A stretch of DNA of 64,000 nt from Rhynchonema sp. JSB1_4 (GCA_030248065.1 JASAMV010003144.1:1-64000), one strand, 5' to 3'; positions 1 to 12,086 are shown, counted from the first letter of the stretch. Notes: generated by a model from the sequence alone, not told the origin. Program-made: numbers and translations.

Positions 1-77
1 CAGTGTAGTTCCTGGGGGGGAGGGGGGTCCCCCCCTCGGGTACGCTATCTCCCCCTCGGGTGGTACACTATCCCCCT

Positions 78-1182
78 CATAGTTTTTTTTAGACACTTTT
101 TAGGTGCAATTTGCACCTAAAAAATCAGAATTGCACCTAAAAATTCAGGGTTAGGTGCAAGGTTGCACCTAAAATTTTGGGCCCTTATTTGCTTAATTTA
201 GCATTTATACAGCATCTTTTAAGGTTGGAAAGCTTAGAAACAAAAGAAAAATGCGCTGCGCGGCTTTTCATTCCTTCCAATAAATTCCATCGAAGCATTT
301 GGTCGACATCGACAAAAAATATTGATCTGATTGATTGATTTCGTACATAGTTAGTACCTGGTGTGCTGGTGATAAGATTCAAAGCAAATACATGCTGTAC
401 TAGGATCAGTGTAGTTCCTGGTCCGGCGAGGTGGTTAGTGAACCTACCCAATTTGTCGGTGCGGCGGTTAGTGTACCTCCCTGTGGGGGGAAGGAGGGGG
501 AAGACCAAAATTCAGGAAAAAGTCCTTCTTTGAGGTAAAAAATTTGACCTATTTTTGCCCTTTTTTGGAAAACATTCTCCATAAATAGGGTATTTTGGCG
601 ACTTTTGACAACATTGACCTGAAAATTACCCATTTTAGGCCTAAAATGCCCATCTTGGGCTAAAAAATCCTATTTTAGGCAAAAATTGCGGCGCTTAGTG
701 TACCTGGTGCGGCGGTTAGTGTACGAGTGTGCCTTGGTCGCGGCGGTTAGTGTACCTTAGGAGGGGACCCCCCTCCCCCCAGGAACTACACTGACTATAA
801 CATATAACTAGAGCAGAGCATGACAACAGTATTAGATACCCACACAGTAAATGAACAGCGAAAGTAATTGATTCGTACGTGACCCCCAAAGGTGGATACG
901 GTGACATGAAAATTTTTACTGTTTCGTTTTCTTCTCAATCGGTTCTCAATAATGAAACTAGTACAAGATGTGCTACAAAATGTTGAACTTTCCCTGAAAA
1001 GTTTGCTTTTGCTAAAGGAAAACGCATTCATTGCGTTACAACTTTATTGAACTTCTAAAAGCACGCAAATAGCATTGAACACACAACCTGGCAAAAAAGC
1101 CTAAAATTGAAGTTTTTTTGTCCAAAATAGGGGTTGCACCTACTTTGGCCAGCTTGCACCTAAAAATTGGGGGGTTGCACCT
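78..1182 (+). repeat. 1.1 kb repeat, inverted copy at 59,103-60,198
   Basis: This stretch matches 59,103-60,198 on the opposite strand almost throughout, with only scattered differences and small gaps. Both ends carry iterated short motifs of the type TTGCACCTA/TAGGTGCAA, about a dozen in all, which could themselves form terminal hairpins. The interior holds the small hAT-like element 407-793. No gene is recognised. The open frames at 795-1031 and its partner at 59,252-59,449 are conserved between the copies only because the DNA is. Confidence 0.85.
407..793. mobile_element. 387-bp hAT-like MITE (CAGTGTAGTTCCTGG termini)
   Basis: Fifteen-base perfect terminal inverted repeats CAGTGTAGTTCCTGG / CCAGGAACTACACTG bound this element. 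The flanking octamers ACTAGGAT and ACTATAAC share 5 of 8 bases. In the inverted copy of the host repeat they are GTTCTAGT and ATCCTAGT (6 of 8), compatible with a decayed 8-bp target duplication. The interior holds the module shared by other elements in the window (GTCGCCAAAATACCC, and palindromic TTTTAGGCCTAAAA). It is non-coding. Confidence 0.75.
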
Positions 1183-1570
1183 AAGTTGCACCTAGTGAAT
1201 TTTGAAAAAAAAACCCTGATCCCCCTATCTCCCCCTCCGGGTACACTATCTCCCCCAATTTTTGCCTAAAATGGCCATTTTTAGGCCTAAAATGTGTGAT
1301 TTTCAGGTCAAGGTCAATGTTCTCAAAAGTCGCCAAAATACCCTTTTTATGAAGAATTTTTCCCAAAAAGGGGCAAAAATAGGTCAAATTTTCTACCTCA
1401 AAAAGTGACTTTTTCCCGAATTTGGGTCTTCCCCCCCCCCTTCCCCCCTCGGGGGTACACTATCTCCCCCTCCAAAAAAAACGGATGGTCCGCTATCTCC
1501 CCCTCCGGACCAAGGAACTACACTGTTTTTGGGGGGCTCTATTTTTGGGGGGCTCTATTTTAGGGAATAC

Positions 1571-2005
1571 GGTACCGTATTGTCGGAAATAGAACCCGGG
1601 GGGTCTATTTTTTTACTGGGGTCATTTTGGGGGGTTCAATTTATGGGGGGGTCAATTATGGGGGGGGGGGGTTATATTTTTCATTTGCCCCCCCCCCCGA
1701 CGAAAAAAATCATTGTTAATAATGCCCATAAAAATGGCTTGTTTTCGGTATTTTCTAACTTCAACAGCGGCAATTATGCTTAAAAAGCTGTATTCTGTTG
1801 TGTACGCAAGCTTAAACAACGTTTGACACAACAACACAGCCCTACCATACCACTAATCTGTGGTACAGTGAAGGTTGGGGGTGGGGTTCTATTAATGGGG
1901 GGTCAATTAATGGGGGGTTCTATTTTTGATTTCGAGCCATTTAGGGGGGTTCAATTAATGGGGGGGTCAATTAATGGGGGGGTTCTATTTCCGACAATAC
2001 GGTAT
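1571..2005. mobile_element. Small TIR element, TACCGTATTGTCGG family
   Basis: The ends are long inverted repeats, TACCGTATTGTCGGAAATAG on the left and its complement finishing at about 2005. The interior is built from GGGGGGTTCTATTT and GGGGTCAATTAATGG units. A related end (GACAATACGGTA) is seen near 62,750. Target duplication is not clear, so the superfamily is unassigned. It carries no gene. Confidence 0.55.
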
Positions 2006-2040
2006 TCGACAATACGGTAACCGCCGCGCCGGACCAGGAA

Positions 2041-2886
2041 CAGAGGTCGCAATCGGGCCGGCCCGACGTCGGGCCGGGCCGGGCCGGGCCGCGGGGGGGG
2101 GGGGTGGGCTCGGGCCGGGCCGGGCCGGGCCGGGGGGGGGGAGGGGCGGGCCGGGCCGGGCCGGGCACCCCGGCCCGAAGCTTCTGAAGTGACTTATTTT
2201 ACTGAAAAAAGTAGGGTTTTTTTGTCAAAAACACTAAAATTTCTGACGGATTCAGCAAGTAAGTGATCAGTATTGTCCAATGTCCAGTGGTGTGGCTACC
2301 CAGGTGTGCAATCAACTTACTGTACCACCAGAAAGGCCTGCAATCAACCTACCTACTGTACCGGCCGAGCTAGGGGGAACAAAAATTTTTGTGTCTAAAT
2401 TTAGATGCAAATGCACTCTAAAACCCTCATTTCGCGCGATTTTTCGATTATTTGGAGTGAAAAATATCGATTTTATACCATTTTGGGCCAAAAATAGCAA
2501 CCTACTGTACCAGCCGGGGGCGGCGACCTACCTACTGTACCAGGATGGCGCGTCATTGACCTTACCTACCTACTGTACCTAGGGGGGACCCCCACCCCCC
2601 AGCCACACCATTGGTATTGTCTATCTGGCGACTTTTTTATGGAAAACAATGAATTTTCAACCAAAAAAATAGATTCAAAAATCGCAAAAATTATGACAAA
2701 AATTGGGTTAAAATCTGAGCCAAAAATTCGGGCCGGGCCGGGCCGGGCCGGGCCGGAGATTTGAGGGTTCGGGCCGGGCCGGGCCGGAGATTTGGGGGTA
2801 CGGGTCGGGCCGGGCCGGGCCGGGCCGGAGATTTGGGGGCTCGGGCCGGGCCGGGCCGGCCAAACCCGGCCCGATTGCGACCTCTG
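2041..2886. mobile_element. hAT-like element with CAGAGGTCGCAATCGGGCC termini and 8-bp TSD
   Basis: The element begins CAGAGGTCGCAATCGGGCC and ends with the complement (GGCCCGATTGCGACCTCTG). Both sides are flanked by a perfect 8-bp duplication ACCAGGAA (2033-2040 and 2887-2894), the hallmark of hAT-type insertion. Subterminal regions are GGCCGGGCC arrays. A second element (about 2285-2612) sits inside. Related ends recur at about 29,575, 45,097, 50,020-50,455 and 60,300. Apparent Gly/Arg/Pro/Ala-rich frames are translations of the arrays, not genes. Confidence 0.85.
2285..2612. mobile_element. hAT-like MITE (CAGTGGTGTGGCT termini), nested
   Basis: Left end CAGTGGTGTGGCT and right end AGCCACACCATTG form the inverted termini. 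The right flank GTATTGTC equals the 8-bp target site seen at related insertions near 45,731 and 49,799. On the left, seven extra bases intervene. The element lies inside the 2041-2886 element, so it inserted later. Its interior has the repeated phrase CTACTGTACCA and long C runs. It is non-coding. Confidence 0.65.
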
Positions 2887-2894
2887 ACCAGGAA

Positions 2895-3500
2895 CTATGG
2901 TAGGGGGAGATTTGGGGGATCGGGCCAAACCGAGCCGGCTAAACTCGGTCCCATTGCGACGTCTGGGCCTTAGCCGCACGCATTTGATGATGAAATTCAA
3001 AACGACACGTCACGGCGGAGACCAAACGAAAGAAGAAACACGATCTCAAAAATTGAAATTTCTCTTTTATTTCCCAGAGGGGGACGGGACGGGGCGGGGC
3101 GGGAACAATCAGGCAGGACCCAATGATGCCCGAAGTCCGCAAATGAGGTCGGGCAGATGTGGGCAGGCAACAATTTGGGTGGTGCGCTAGCCGACCAGAC
3201 AACGAGTTGTCATATCGGTTTCATGTTTAGAACACGAATGTATCACAATCGTGTCGTCATCGTCCTATTTTCCACATGGCACTGTTCACAGTATTATCAA
3301 TCAAAAATTTATTATTTCATAACAAACAGAAGAAGAAGGCTGCCATTTACGTAAAATGACTAAAACGGAACAATCAATCAATCACAATATCCGCAGGTTG
3401 AAGCACATGATGCCTGCATTATAAAGGAAATGTAAGGCCGACGACAGTAGCTCTTCAGGTACACACACACGTAGTACTTGTCGTCACAACCTGAAATCAG
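2895..3500. other. Intergenic stretch downstream of the astacin gene
   Basis: No gene recognised. It holds degenerate GGGCGGGAC-type runs near 3080-3110, then A/T-richer sequence. On the minus strand an AATAAA (TTTATT at 3308-3313 on plus) lies about 200 bases beyond the predicted astacin stop and could be its polyadenylation signal. Confidence 0.5.
3308..3313 (-). terminator. Candidate poly(A) signal AATAAA for the astacin gene
   Basis: A canonical hexamer on the minus strand lies about 190 bases downstream of the predicted stop codon at 3507. Its position is reasonable but the assignment is inference only. Confidence 0.35.
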
Positions 3501-3506
3501 GCACAT

Positions 3507-6500
3507 TTAAGGCGAGTGAAACATTACGTAAGTAAGTGATCCTCCAAGTAGTGCAAGTTTTATATCAAATTTTTGTCTTTTTCTGCACCGACCTGTGGCC
3601 TTGCTTTTTGTAGTCGTTCGGGTTGTCTGTGTGGTCGTCGTTACCCATCGTTTCACCAACGTTGTCTCAGTGATCAATGGTTTAGGCGTTGGAAATGTGC
3701 CATCACCTGTACCTTTGTCACCACTTTTGTCCTCAATCAGTGAACACGAATAGAGTTTCTTGAGCTGAAAGTTGGGATGATTTTGGCAACTTTATTTCTT
3801 TTAAAATTTTGTAGTGTTCTTTTCGTAGTCTTGTTTTGAAAATGCAATATTAAAGGGGAAATTGCACATTCCTAATCGCCTTTCAAAGTCTACAGGTGTT
3901 TAGACAGTTGTGTGGGCATCATGAAAGTCAAATCACTTGGTACAAACTCTCAAACGTGTATCCAGGAGAAGCACTTTAAAGGGAACAATTGGGAAGAAAA
4001 TTCGGCGCGGACCGGCCGAATTTCTACCTGCGCATTCAGGCAAATTGCCTGATCAAAAAGCTGTCAAGGTGACAGAATGTTTCGCATGATTATTGAAACT
4101 CACTAACTATAGAATTTCGCTTTTCTTTATATTTCGAATTTCGACGAATTGTTCCAGCGTGACAAGCAGAGCATGAAACATTTAGCAGACACGCTGGAAC
4201 AATTCGTTGAAATTCGAAATATAAAGAAAAGCGAAATTCTATAGTTAGCGAGTTTCAAAAATTATGCGAAACATTCTGTCGCCTTGAGAGCTTTTTGATC
4301 AGGCAATTTGCCTGAATGCGCAGGTAGAAATTCGGCCGGTCCGCGCCAAATTTTGTTCCCAGTAGCTTGTCTTAAACGGAATCTCCTGGGTATATGTTTG
4401 AGCGTTTATTCCAAATGATTTGACTTTTGTGATGCCCACATTGCTCTCTAAACATTTGCAAAAGTTGAAAGGCGATTAGGAATGTGCAATTTCCTCTTTA
4501 ACGTATTTTTACCTACCATTGAGCAATGTAAAAAACATGGTTTTACATCTATCGCCGTGGAAACTCATCGAAGCGTGTGGGTGCGGTGAGATTTCAGGGA
4601 AGTCAGATCAGGCCAGGCAATGTTTCGTTGAATCTTTATATTAATCAAAAATTATAGAAGTCTTTATGTACACCTTCAGAATGTCCAAGTCAGATGCCCT
4701 CTTCGCCGTACCCAAGTACCGTGTGTACCGTGGATTTATTGCTTCAATTGTATTCCGTCCGTTGACACTAAACGCACGTGGGTGGTAATGCATGACCGAT
4801 TTGAAGTCGTATGGCTCGCCAAGCAGATCTTGCACATGGGGGCTGATCTTGGCGAAATTGCCCTGCGCACCTGGAACGCTTGAAGCCGTAATTGCTGGCT
4901 GTTATACGGAGCTCACAGTCAAGGAGTACCCACGATCAAATCGGCCATCGATGGGCATGATAACAAACACGACAGAACTCACACTTGGTATTCCCGGACC
5001 GTTGTAACGAAACGCCCTGGCACTCAATACCTATACCATTGAGCTTTGGTGAGTGCCTGTGCGCATGCATGGTGTTGCACATACTGTACATACGCGCAAT
5101 GTTCCCACTCGAGCTGCCTCTCCAGTTCGTGGAAACGCGATGAACCAAGCAAAACACACACGAATGTTACTGCCGAGAGACAAGATAAATCCCAAAACAT
5201 TTTCGCAATGACCGCAAACTGTACGACCCACCCGATCTAATATTATGCCACAATATGCGCACGTGTTTGTCCCTGTCGGCCCGACTCTGTTCGTGCCAGA
5301 ATCCCAACGCGTGCAGTAGTTCGTGCACGACCACCTCGTGATGCATACAACCACCGCCAAGCACCACGCGCTGTTGCCCGCCTTGACGTCCGACGTACGA
5401 GTAGCAGCTGGGTGGGTGAGGAATTCAATTATTCAAACATAGATGGCTAATCATCCATCACTAATTCAAAAAGTGACATGATCCTGCCGACCGCCAAGTT
5501 TTATATCGTAAACCCCCACCAACCCGAAGCCCTTCCGGATGTAAACGTAGTCGCGCTGATATGCGCGTCTCACAAACGTCACACAGCCATCGGTGTGCGT
5601 GCCAAACGACTGCATCGCGTCCCGGATCAGTTGATTCTCCCAACTGGCTGCACGAAAAACATATACTGTTTGTTCTTTTCTTGTGTTCGCAGTTTAAGAC
5701 ACAATGAGAATGGAATGACTTACAGTACGCTAGATCTATCACATAAGGCACAACACCATTCGGCCAACGAGCTCTTGGATCCTTGATGGCGTTGTCAAAT
5801 GGTTGCTGGGAATGAAACGAAAGTTGGACGCAGGCACAAAAATAGACTGTGTCCATCAGATTACAATTTTTCGTGAGAATGCACAAACTGTTCACATTGT
5901 ACTATGTATCACGCATCGGAAGAACAGTGAACAGAACAAGACGTGGTCGGTGTGCTCTACGGTTGTTCTACAGTCTCTGGAATGATCAGCACTTGTCAGT
6001 CACTGGAACATTCACCACAAAGAGTCGGAATTAGGAGGCCGAAATATCGTGGGACAACTATGTATTACGCGAAAATAGGAACCAACGCGATGGGTCTTTG
6101 TCACTTTTCGCGTTGGAGCTTTTTTGACTTCCCCAAAACGCACCGTGCAGAGGGCATCACAACAAAGAGGGTATAGCACCTATGTAAACCCAGCTGACCT
6201 CAATGATGGACTGATCATTCAGGTTGAAACTTTCCACGTCCGGTCCGATAATGTCGCCTTGGTATTTACCTAAAAATTTAGGAAAACGCGAATTGACAAT
6301 CTTCAATGGTTCTTTATGGCCCACCCCGTGTCTTACCTGAATCCATCCAAACGTCATGGTGTGACACAGAAGATTCTGACCCAGGGCCACCTCCAACGTC
6401 ATCCACCTGAAGTCCAAGTGCATGCAGTTGCATCTGCGTGAAATTGTAGTTGGGCATCGCGCGTGCTACTAAAGACGGGAAAGGTATATCTTGTGTCACA

Positions 6501-6740
6501 CTGTGGCGATTTATAGGAAACTGCATGACGTGGAACAAACATACCGTTGTACGTGTAGTATTGAGCGCACACGTGCTGCATGGTGAAGAGAGCACATGTT
6601 AGAAGAGATATCTGAAATTTGAAAAAATGTGAGACTTTAGGAAGCCTGTCAATCCAACTGGCTGATGTTTCACTTGCGCTGGCAAGAGAAAAGGCATAAG
6701 AAACTGGTTCAAGAGGATCACTTACGGTTTCGGTGTGCAT
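3507..6740 (-). CDS. Astacin-family zinc metalloprotease (nematode NAS type)
   Basis: Secreted zinc endopeptidase. Nine in-frame exons can be joined: 6726-6740, 6545-6611, 6337-6468, 6199-6269, 5724-5805, 5524-5647, 5232-5407, 4674-4870, 3507-3764 (373 aa). The first two exons make a short signal-peptide-like start rich in Leu/Ala. A propeptide follows (YQGDIIGP near residue 75-82), then the mature domain from RWPNGVVPYV (about 108). The catalytic helix HELLHALGFWH is at about 192-202, with E203 following, and the Met-turn SVMHY at 247-251. All zinc ligands and the catalytic Glu are present. After the domain comes KLYSC and a Thr-rich tail with no EGF or CUB domain seen. The last exon is read through to a stop, but a GT inside it (GTCGGTG) could lead to further exons. 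The final intron holds a 650-bp fold-back. Exons 1-2 and the C-terminus are the least certain. Confidence 0.88.
3851..4500. repeat. 650-bp fold-back element in an astacin intron
   Basis: Two arms of about 310 bases are near-perfect inverted copies, from TAAAGGGGAAATTGCACA at 3851 to its complement ending at 4500. The unpaired centre is only about 30 bases (4162-4190) and contains TGAAACAT. The arms include a run giving AATTCGCTTTTC and the sequence CTGATCAAAAAGCTGTCAAG. A diverged relative with the same core lies at 12,147-12,773. It sits wholly inside the last astacin intron (3765-4673). Confidence 0.9.
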
Positions 6741-7239
6741 TTTTGTCCACAATCGTTCGTTATACGTCACATTCGACGCACCGGCATGAACTCAAGTGTG
6801 AAGTCCCGTAACTGGCTAATCAGCTGTTTCATCCTTGACTATGCTTCATTTGATATGATAATAACAATAGAGTTGGCCCACAGATGTGAACAGTGATTTT
6901 GCACTTTCGGTCGAAGCGGCGCGAAAAAAACCAACAATAAACAAGCTGTGTGCAGTTGTGATGATAACCTGGACGTGGCGCTTGTACACTATTGTTGTGA
7001 ATAATTTACAAAACTTTCTTTGCAAACCGGCTGCACACGCCGCTCGCGTGCCGCACACGCCAACCCGTTTTATTGAGTTGTTTGTGTTGTTATTGTTGTC
7101 TGAGGCACAAACCCACGTGTCTTTGTTGTTGGAGGGTGAGAGACTGCAGGATAAAATAAGTTTGCCGCGTCGGTTTTTTACGTAATCCACCACTTTACAG
7201 ACCAGATGCGGTATTGTTTTTTTAGTGATTTAGGGTGAG
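6741..7239. other. Intergenic region between astacin and MITE
   Basis: No gene recognised. Open frames on both strands at about 6846-7193 overlap each other, lack splice support and resemble no family known to me, so they are treated as chance. The region may hold the astacin promoter, but no motif is convincing. Confidence 0.4.
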
Positions 7240-7247
7240 GCTCCAGG

Positions 7248-7659
7248 CAGGGTTGGATTAAAAAAAAGTAAAAAAAAATTTTGTAAAAAAGTTTAAAAAA
7301 CAGTTGGCCACTTTTTTAAAAATTTTGAAAAGTAAGGCAACTTTTTTTATTATTTTTTTCACTTTATTTTCGTTATTTTCTTACTCTTTTAAGGCAAAAA
7401 GGCATATTTTCATGCGCTCATGAATCTCAAAAAAATCGCCTGCTGCGCTTATATTTCAGTTTGAAATGGTATTGTGATGGACTCATACAGTTCCCAGACA
7501 TCCCAACAACCGTTTCAATGTTCGACACCCCATACCATAAAGCAGTTTCATTCTTCAAGAAACCAATTTTTGGTGGTCCGGAATAAAAAAAAGTGATTTA
7601 AAAAAATAAAGAGTTTTTTAAAAAAGTTCGATAATAAAAATTTTTGCAATCCAACCCTG
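7248..7659. mobile_element. 412-bp hAT-like MITE with perfect TSD GCTCCAGG
   Basis: Inverted termini CAGGGTTGGATT / AATCCAACCCTG are flanked by a perfect 8-bp duplication GCTCCAGG at 7240-7247 and 7660-7667. The interior is A/T-rich with long A and T runs, unlike the G/C-run elements elsewhere in the window. Non-coding and non-autonomous. The 8-bp duplication and CAGGG end place it with hAT-type elements. Confidence 0.92.
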
Positions 7660-8193
7660 GCTCCAGGATAGTGACAGCTTGTATCACGTGTAGAAACACG
7701 TCTGTGAATCACCATTCAGCAATAAAAATAATCCAACAAGACTTTACAAGAATTGCAATTTATAACCCAACTGCACATCAGCATACCACACAAACGCATG
7801 GGCTGGGCACGCACGCGACAGTCCCTTGAATAGCACCTCGCTTTTTCGCTCATAAAATTGAAATGTGCGAAACAAGCGCTCCTAGTAATTGAAAAATGTC
7901 GTATGCATACAAGAACCTGGTACTTTAAACCAAATGGTCTGCGTATTACATTTCAACAGACAGAATAGTCAACAAACAAACAAACTGTTTGTCATCGTTT
8001 GTTTTCTCGGTAATGTATGTACATACTTCAAGCTTCAACAGTTTCGTTTTCCTGCGTTTTGGTTTGCAACACATATATATCCAACAGCGGTAATAATTTC
8101 GCATAAATTAAGTATCCTTCCTTATAAAAGCTATGGCGCAAGGTTCAAAGTTTAATGGTCTTTCAAAAAATCTAATTCCACACTAAAAGTTAT

Positions 8194-11100
8194 ATGAAAA
8201 ACATGGTGCCTAAACTGCGCGTAGGCGTTGTGCAGACTGTGGCGAATCACGAATTCACTCCCTGTGCTGTGTGGCTGCCAGAACATCCAGAACGATGTCG
8301 CAGGCCCGGATATGAGGCCGAGATATTCACCGCTGTCATGAGACTGTTGGGATGGAACTATGAATTTGTGTTCAGTGAGTGCATTTGGTTTCTGTCGATG
8401 CATTCGCGCACTGACGATGGCCTGGTTCGCCAGTGAAAACAGGTCAAAACGGCGGCGAGCAACCAAATCGCAGTAGCGCATGTCCCAAATATGGCTCGAG
8501 TGAATTATTGCCTAAAGGAATTAGTGAATCAGTAGATGGTGCCTAAAGTTACGAGACCGAGCTTTGAGAAAAAAGTGCGCAGAATTATTCTTTCTTCTTT
8601 TTCTTCTTCTGCTTCTATCAAAACTTGGTCCCTGATAAATAGAAGCATCTGGCACCACAAATAACATGTGTGGTACGGAGTTTTTGGGTTTCAGGTGTCA
8701 TCCGTTTTGTTGTAGGTCATGATCTGAGCCCGGAAACCTGGATCGAGATTAGAACTCAATGTTGAAAAATGCTGTAACTGTGGTGAAAACTTGCACACAG
8801 ATGTTTTCAACAACACTGAATTCAAATTTGAGATTCTTTTAGCTCGATATAGCATGAAACATTGAGTTTCAGACTATGTATAGTTAGTTTCTAATTTCAT
8901 TGCCTCACGCGTTTTTACAGACGCAGGAAAACTCCCGTTTGAAGTCGAAGCAGGCAACAAGCTCAACACACGGTCAACAAGCCACGCAGCTGACACACAC
9001 ACAGCTTGTGCGACTGAAACATTCGTAATGCACACGAGCCAGCTGCGTGGCTTGTTGATGTTGAGCTCGTTGCCTGCTTCGACCTCAAACGGGAGTTTCC
9101 CTGCGTCTAAATCAAGCAAAAAAATCCCCCCCCCCTGCACACAGCCCTGCGCGCGCACGCCATTTTCTAAACAAAATGTACACTGCGTCTGTCAACAACA
9201 CAAAAGAACTGCATGAGGCAATGAATTATTGACGGCAGTAATGCATATGCAGCGTTCCACTATGACATATACCTATTGTCCCACACACCGCATGACGTCA
9301 TCGCATGCTGTGCTTATGTGTGTGTCTGTTGCCTGGGCTGGCTGCGTTGTGCACTGTACTGTGTGCTATGGATGTGGCACCCGTGATGCCTTTATTAATC
9401 AGGCAACGACGTAATAAGGACACATTTTTGGGTTCGTCGGGGTCGAACTGTGTACCCAATGCGCCAATGGTACTGTCATGGAACTGAGATTACTTGATCA
9501 AGTCATTTTTGCGAACTCGATATGAAATTGAGATGCACAACTCATAACGATCATTTGAAACATCACAAGAGACAAGCAAGCTGATGTTTCATACAGGTGA
9601 TACATATGGATACGAGAATCCGGACAAACCCGGCGAGTGGAACGGTCTGGTTGGAATGGCGATGCGAGAAGAGATCGATGTGGCTGCAGTCACTATGAGG
9701 GACACACCACAGAGATCGAAAGTGGTCGATTTCAGGTATGGCAGTATGGGATGCAAGGTGTTCAAACGAGAACTCAGACCGGTCCGAAAAAATTTTTAGC
9801 AATCCATTGTTGAAGCATTGTAAGCAAGCCTTGTAAAGGATGTAAACGTCAGTCTTTGTAAATGTCGGTGTTGGCTCGGTCGAAAGCTGAGCTCAGTTTC
9901 AGATTAAAATGCGTTCAAGACTTGAGGACCAGAGGAGCGCCTTAAAATTGGGATCGATTTTAATCTTAAAAAACGAAAACATCATGGTATACATTATAGT
10001 TCAAAATTATTCAGTTTCCCACTATGGTCGTATCACCAAGCACTGATCCTGCCACATCCGCAGACAACAGATCACAGTCAGAGTTTCATATTCGATCCGT
10101 TCCAAGTGCAAGTCTGGGTCGGACTGCTGTTCGTGTGCTTGTTGGTGGTCGGATTGCACAGACTCACTGCTGTCACTGCCTACAATTGGTTGGTTCAGTT
10201 TTGTGTGCTAATACTGGCAACGTTCCACCATGCCTACATAGTACGTACGTGCATATGTATGGTCCATCCATCGGCTCATGGCACTTTTATTTGGGAGGTT
10301 CAGGTTCCGTTGTTAAAAATTGTTCCTCCGCAAGGCAATGTCAGAGAAAACGGCGCACAAAAATGAAATATAAGCCGATTTCTCTTTCTTTTCTTTTTCG
10401 TAAGCCAACCGGAACCGGAACAGCGCTGGATCCTATCAAGCTTTTCAGCTTAGAAATAGTGTCATGAGCTGATGGACGGACTATATAATTGGTCTCAGTT
10501 CCCAAGATCCAGTTCAAACCTGCGCTTCCCACGCAGCATGAGTTCTTGATGTCAAAAGCTTGAAAGTTGCTGATGTTTGTGGTTACGGCACTAATATGTC
10601 TTTTGAAATAATTACACAGGTTCCCCAATGAATACCGACCTCCGTTGACAATCGGCGAAACATTATTCAATTACACCAGGGTGGTTGTCAATCAGGGACA
10701 TGCGCGCTACACACGGCCACATTTGGAAGTTGGCGTACACTTTATGTTTTTTCATTTTTTTCTGTTTTATAAATCAAAATTATTTGTGCATAATTGTCCA
10801 GGTCATAATGAAAAGTTGGTCACTGTGCTGTGTATTTCTGGTGGTTCACTACCAGTCCACACTCAACAGTCATCTCGCTGTGCCATCACGGGTCCAGATG
10901 CCGTTTGGATCATTCAAGGAGCTCATACGTTAGTTCCGTGTAGTCGCAGTATTTTTAATTGCGTGTGAATGTTTCATCGCAAGAAACACTAAAGCATTCC
11001 ATCAACACATAAAATGAATAAAAAATTGCAAGTGGATCAAGTTTTTAACGTTACTGTCCATTTCAGCACTTCTTCGTGCCAACAAATATCACCTCAAGTA

Positions 11101-12086
11101 CCTTGATTCGTGGACGATACCGACGGAGAATGCCGAAGAGCTATCGGAGTTGATGGAGATTTTCAAAAAGAATCCTATTCGTTTATTCAATGACAGCGAG
11201 CATTTGGGTCAAAATGAAGTTACCTATGCCACTTACATTGACAGCCAGGTGGCGGAGGCACATTTATTAAACGTTTTTATTCTGTGTAGTCCAACCACGA
11301 ACTCATGAGACGACTTATTTTGAAGTTGACTTGAACGGATCCTGCACGAGCCAGCTCGACGCCGAAACATCTGACCTTGAACTTTGACGTTGAGCTTGAC
11401 TTTGTTTTGTGAATTGCAGCCATTGTCGTTTTCAGCTTCCCCACCATTACAACGTTCTCTATGACACTTCTTGGCTGGCGATCAAGGACGCATCAGCCCC
11501 CTACTATTACGGATGCTTCCTGTTGAGAAAGGGCATCAAGCTAAAAGAACAATTTGATCGTGCGCTGATCGAAATATTGCCAGGTTCAGATGGTGTTGTA
11601 TGAAACATTACTCATTTGCTTGTTTCTGTCTGTGTCTTCAATATGCTTTCAACACAGTTTTTGTTCATCGAACTTTGTCTGGATTTAGAGTGACGTGAAC
11701 AGTTCCATCGTCAACATCCGTGCTCGTCATTTGCATTTGATGAAACATTTGTTCGAAATTTCCACTCAGTTTGGTCAAGTACATGGAAAGCTCAAGCTTT
11801 TGGGGGTCAGACACTGTGTGCAACAGTTTTGTTGGTTGATGTTTCAGGCATAGAATATATGACCAGGCGATACAAGAAAACAAGGCCAATGACCAACGCA
11901 CAGACGGACAAACGACCCAAATACATGCGACTCACGCCATTGCACTTGCGCGAAGCGTTCTTTGTGATGATTGTGATGTTTCACATATCGTTTATTGTGC
12001 TTCTTGTTGAAACATTTGGCACAAAGTTGCTGGATGTGTGCTGTTTTGTGATATTGATGATGGGAAGGAAGAGGAATATTTGTTGA
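8194..12086 (+). CDS. Ionotropic receptor-like ligand-gated channel (no ATD)
   Basis: Membrane channel subunit of the ionotropic glutamate receptor superfamily, IR-like. Eight exons join in frame: 8194-8374, 9597-9735, 10015-10188, 10620-10680, 10802-10928, 11067-11248,11436-11583, 11848-12086 (416 aa). The first ligand-binding lobe (about 8-130) contains QRSKVVDFSFP, with the conserved ligand-contact Arg at about 100. TM1 is near 141-158 after DPFQVQVW. The pore/TM3 region is at about 170-205, with W191 and HYQSTLNSHLAVP. The second lobe ends in LKEQFDRALIEILPG, and TM4 is at about 375-391. It lacks the large amino-terminal domain of classical receptors and the SYTANLAAF pore motif. The first ATG could lie in an upstream exon. 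The protein ends in a short basic tail. Confidence 0.85.
8920..9107. repeat. Fold-back in intron 1 of the IR-like gene
   Basis: Left arm (about 8920-8999) and right arm (about 9026-9107) are inverted copies of a segment reading GTTTGAAGTCGAAGCAGGCA on the left. The short centre contains TGAAACAT. Outer fragments (ATTGCCTCA near 8900 and TGAGGCAAT near 9217) also pair, suggesting an originally longer element. The host intron is 1222 bases, far longer than its neighbours. Confidence 0.85.

Larger units (their letters stand above)
1..1525. mobile_element. hAT-like non-autonomous element with nested insertions
   Basis: The window opens with CAGTGTAGTTCCTGG and the complementary end CCAAGGAACTACACTG closes at 1525, so these look like the terminal inverted repeats of one element. 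Its own interior is G/C-run rich and carries the A/T-rich module with GTCGCCAAAATACCC near 1330-1345. A second repeat (about 78-1190) has landed inside it, and that repeat contains a further small element (407-793). The left flank is outside the window, so no target duplication can be checked. No coding capacity is seen. Reading frames here are translations of low-complexity sequence. Confidence 0.55.

Noticed and set aside
1971..3000. Long frames rich in Gly, Pro, Arg and Ala on both strands (collagen-like)
   Set aside because: They are direct translations of GGCCGGGCC arrays inside transposon-like elements with perfect flanking duplications, and they occur in several frames at once.
6846..7193. 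Overlapping open frames on both strands
   Set aside because: No splice-site support, no family resemblance, and the frames shadow each other.
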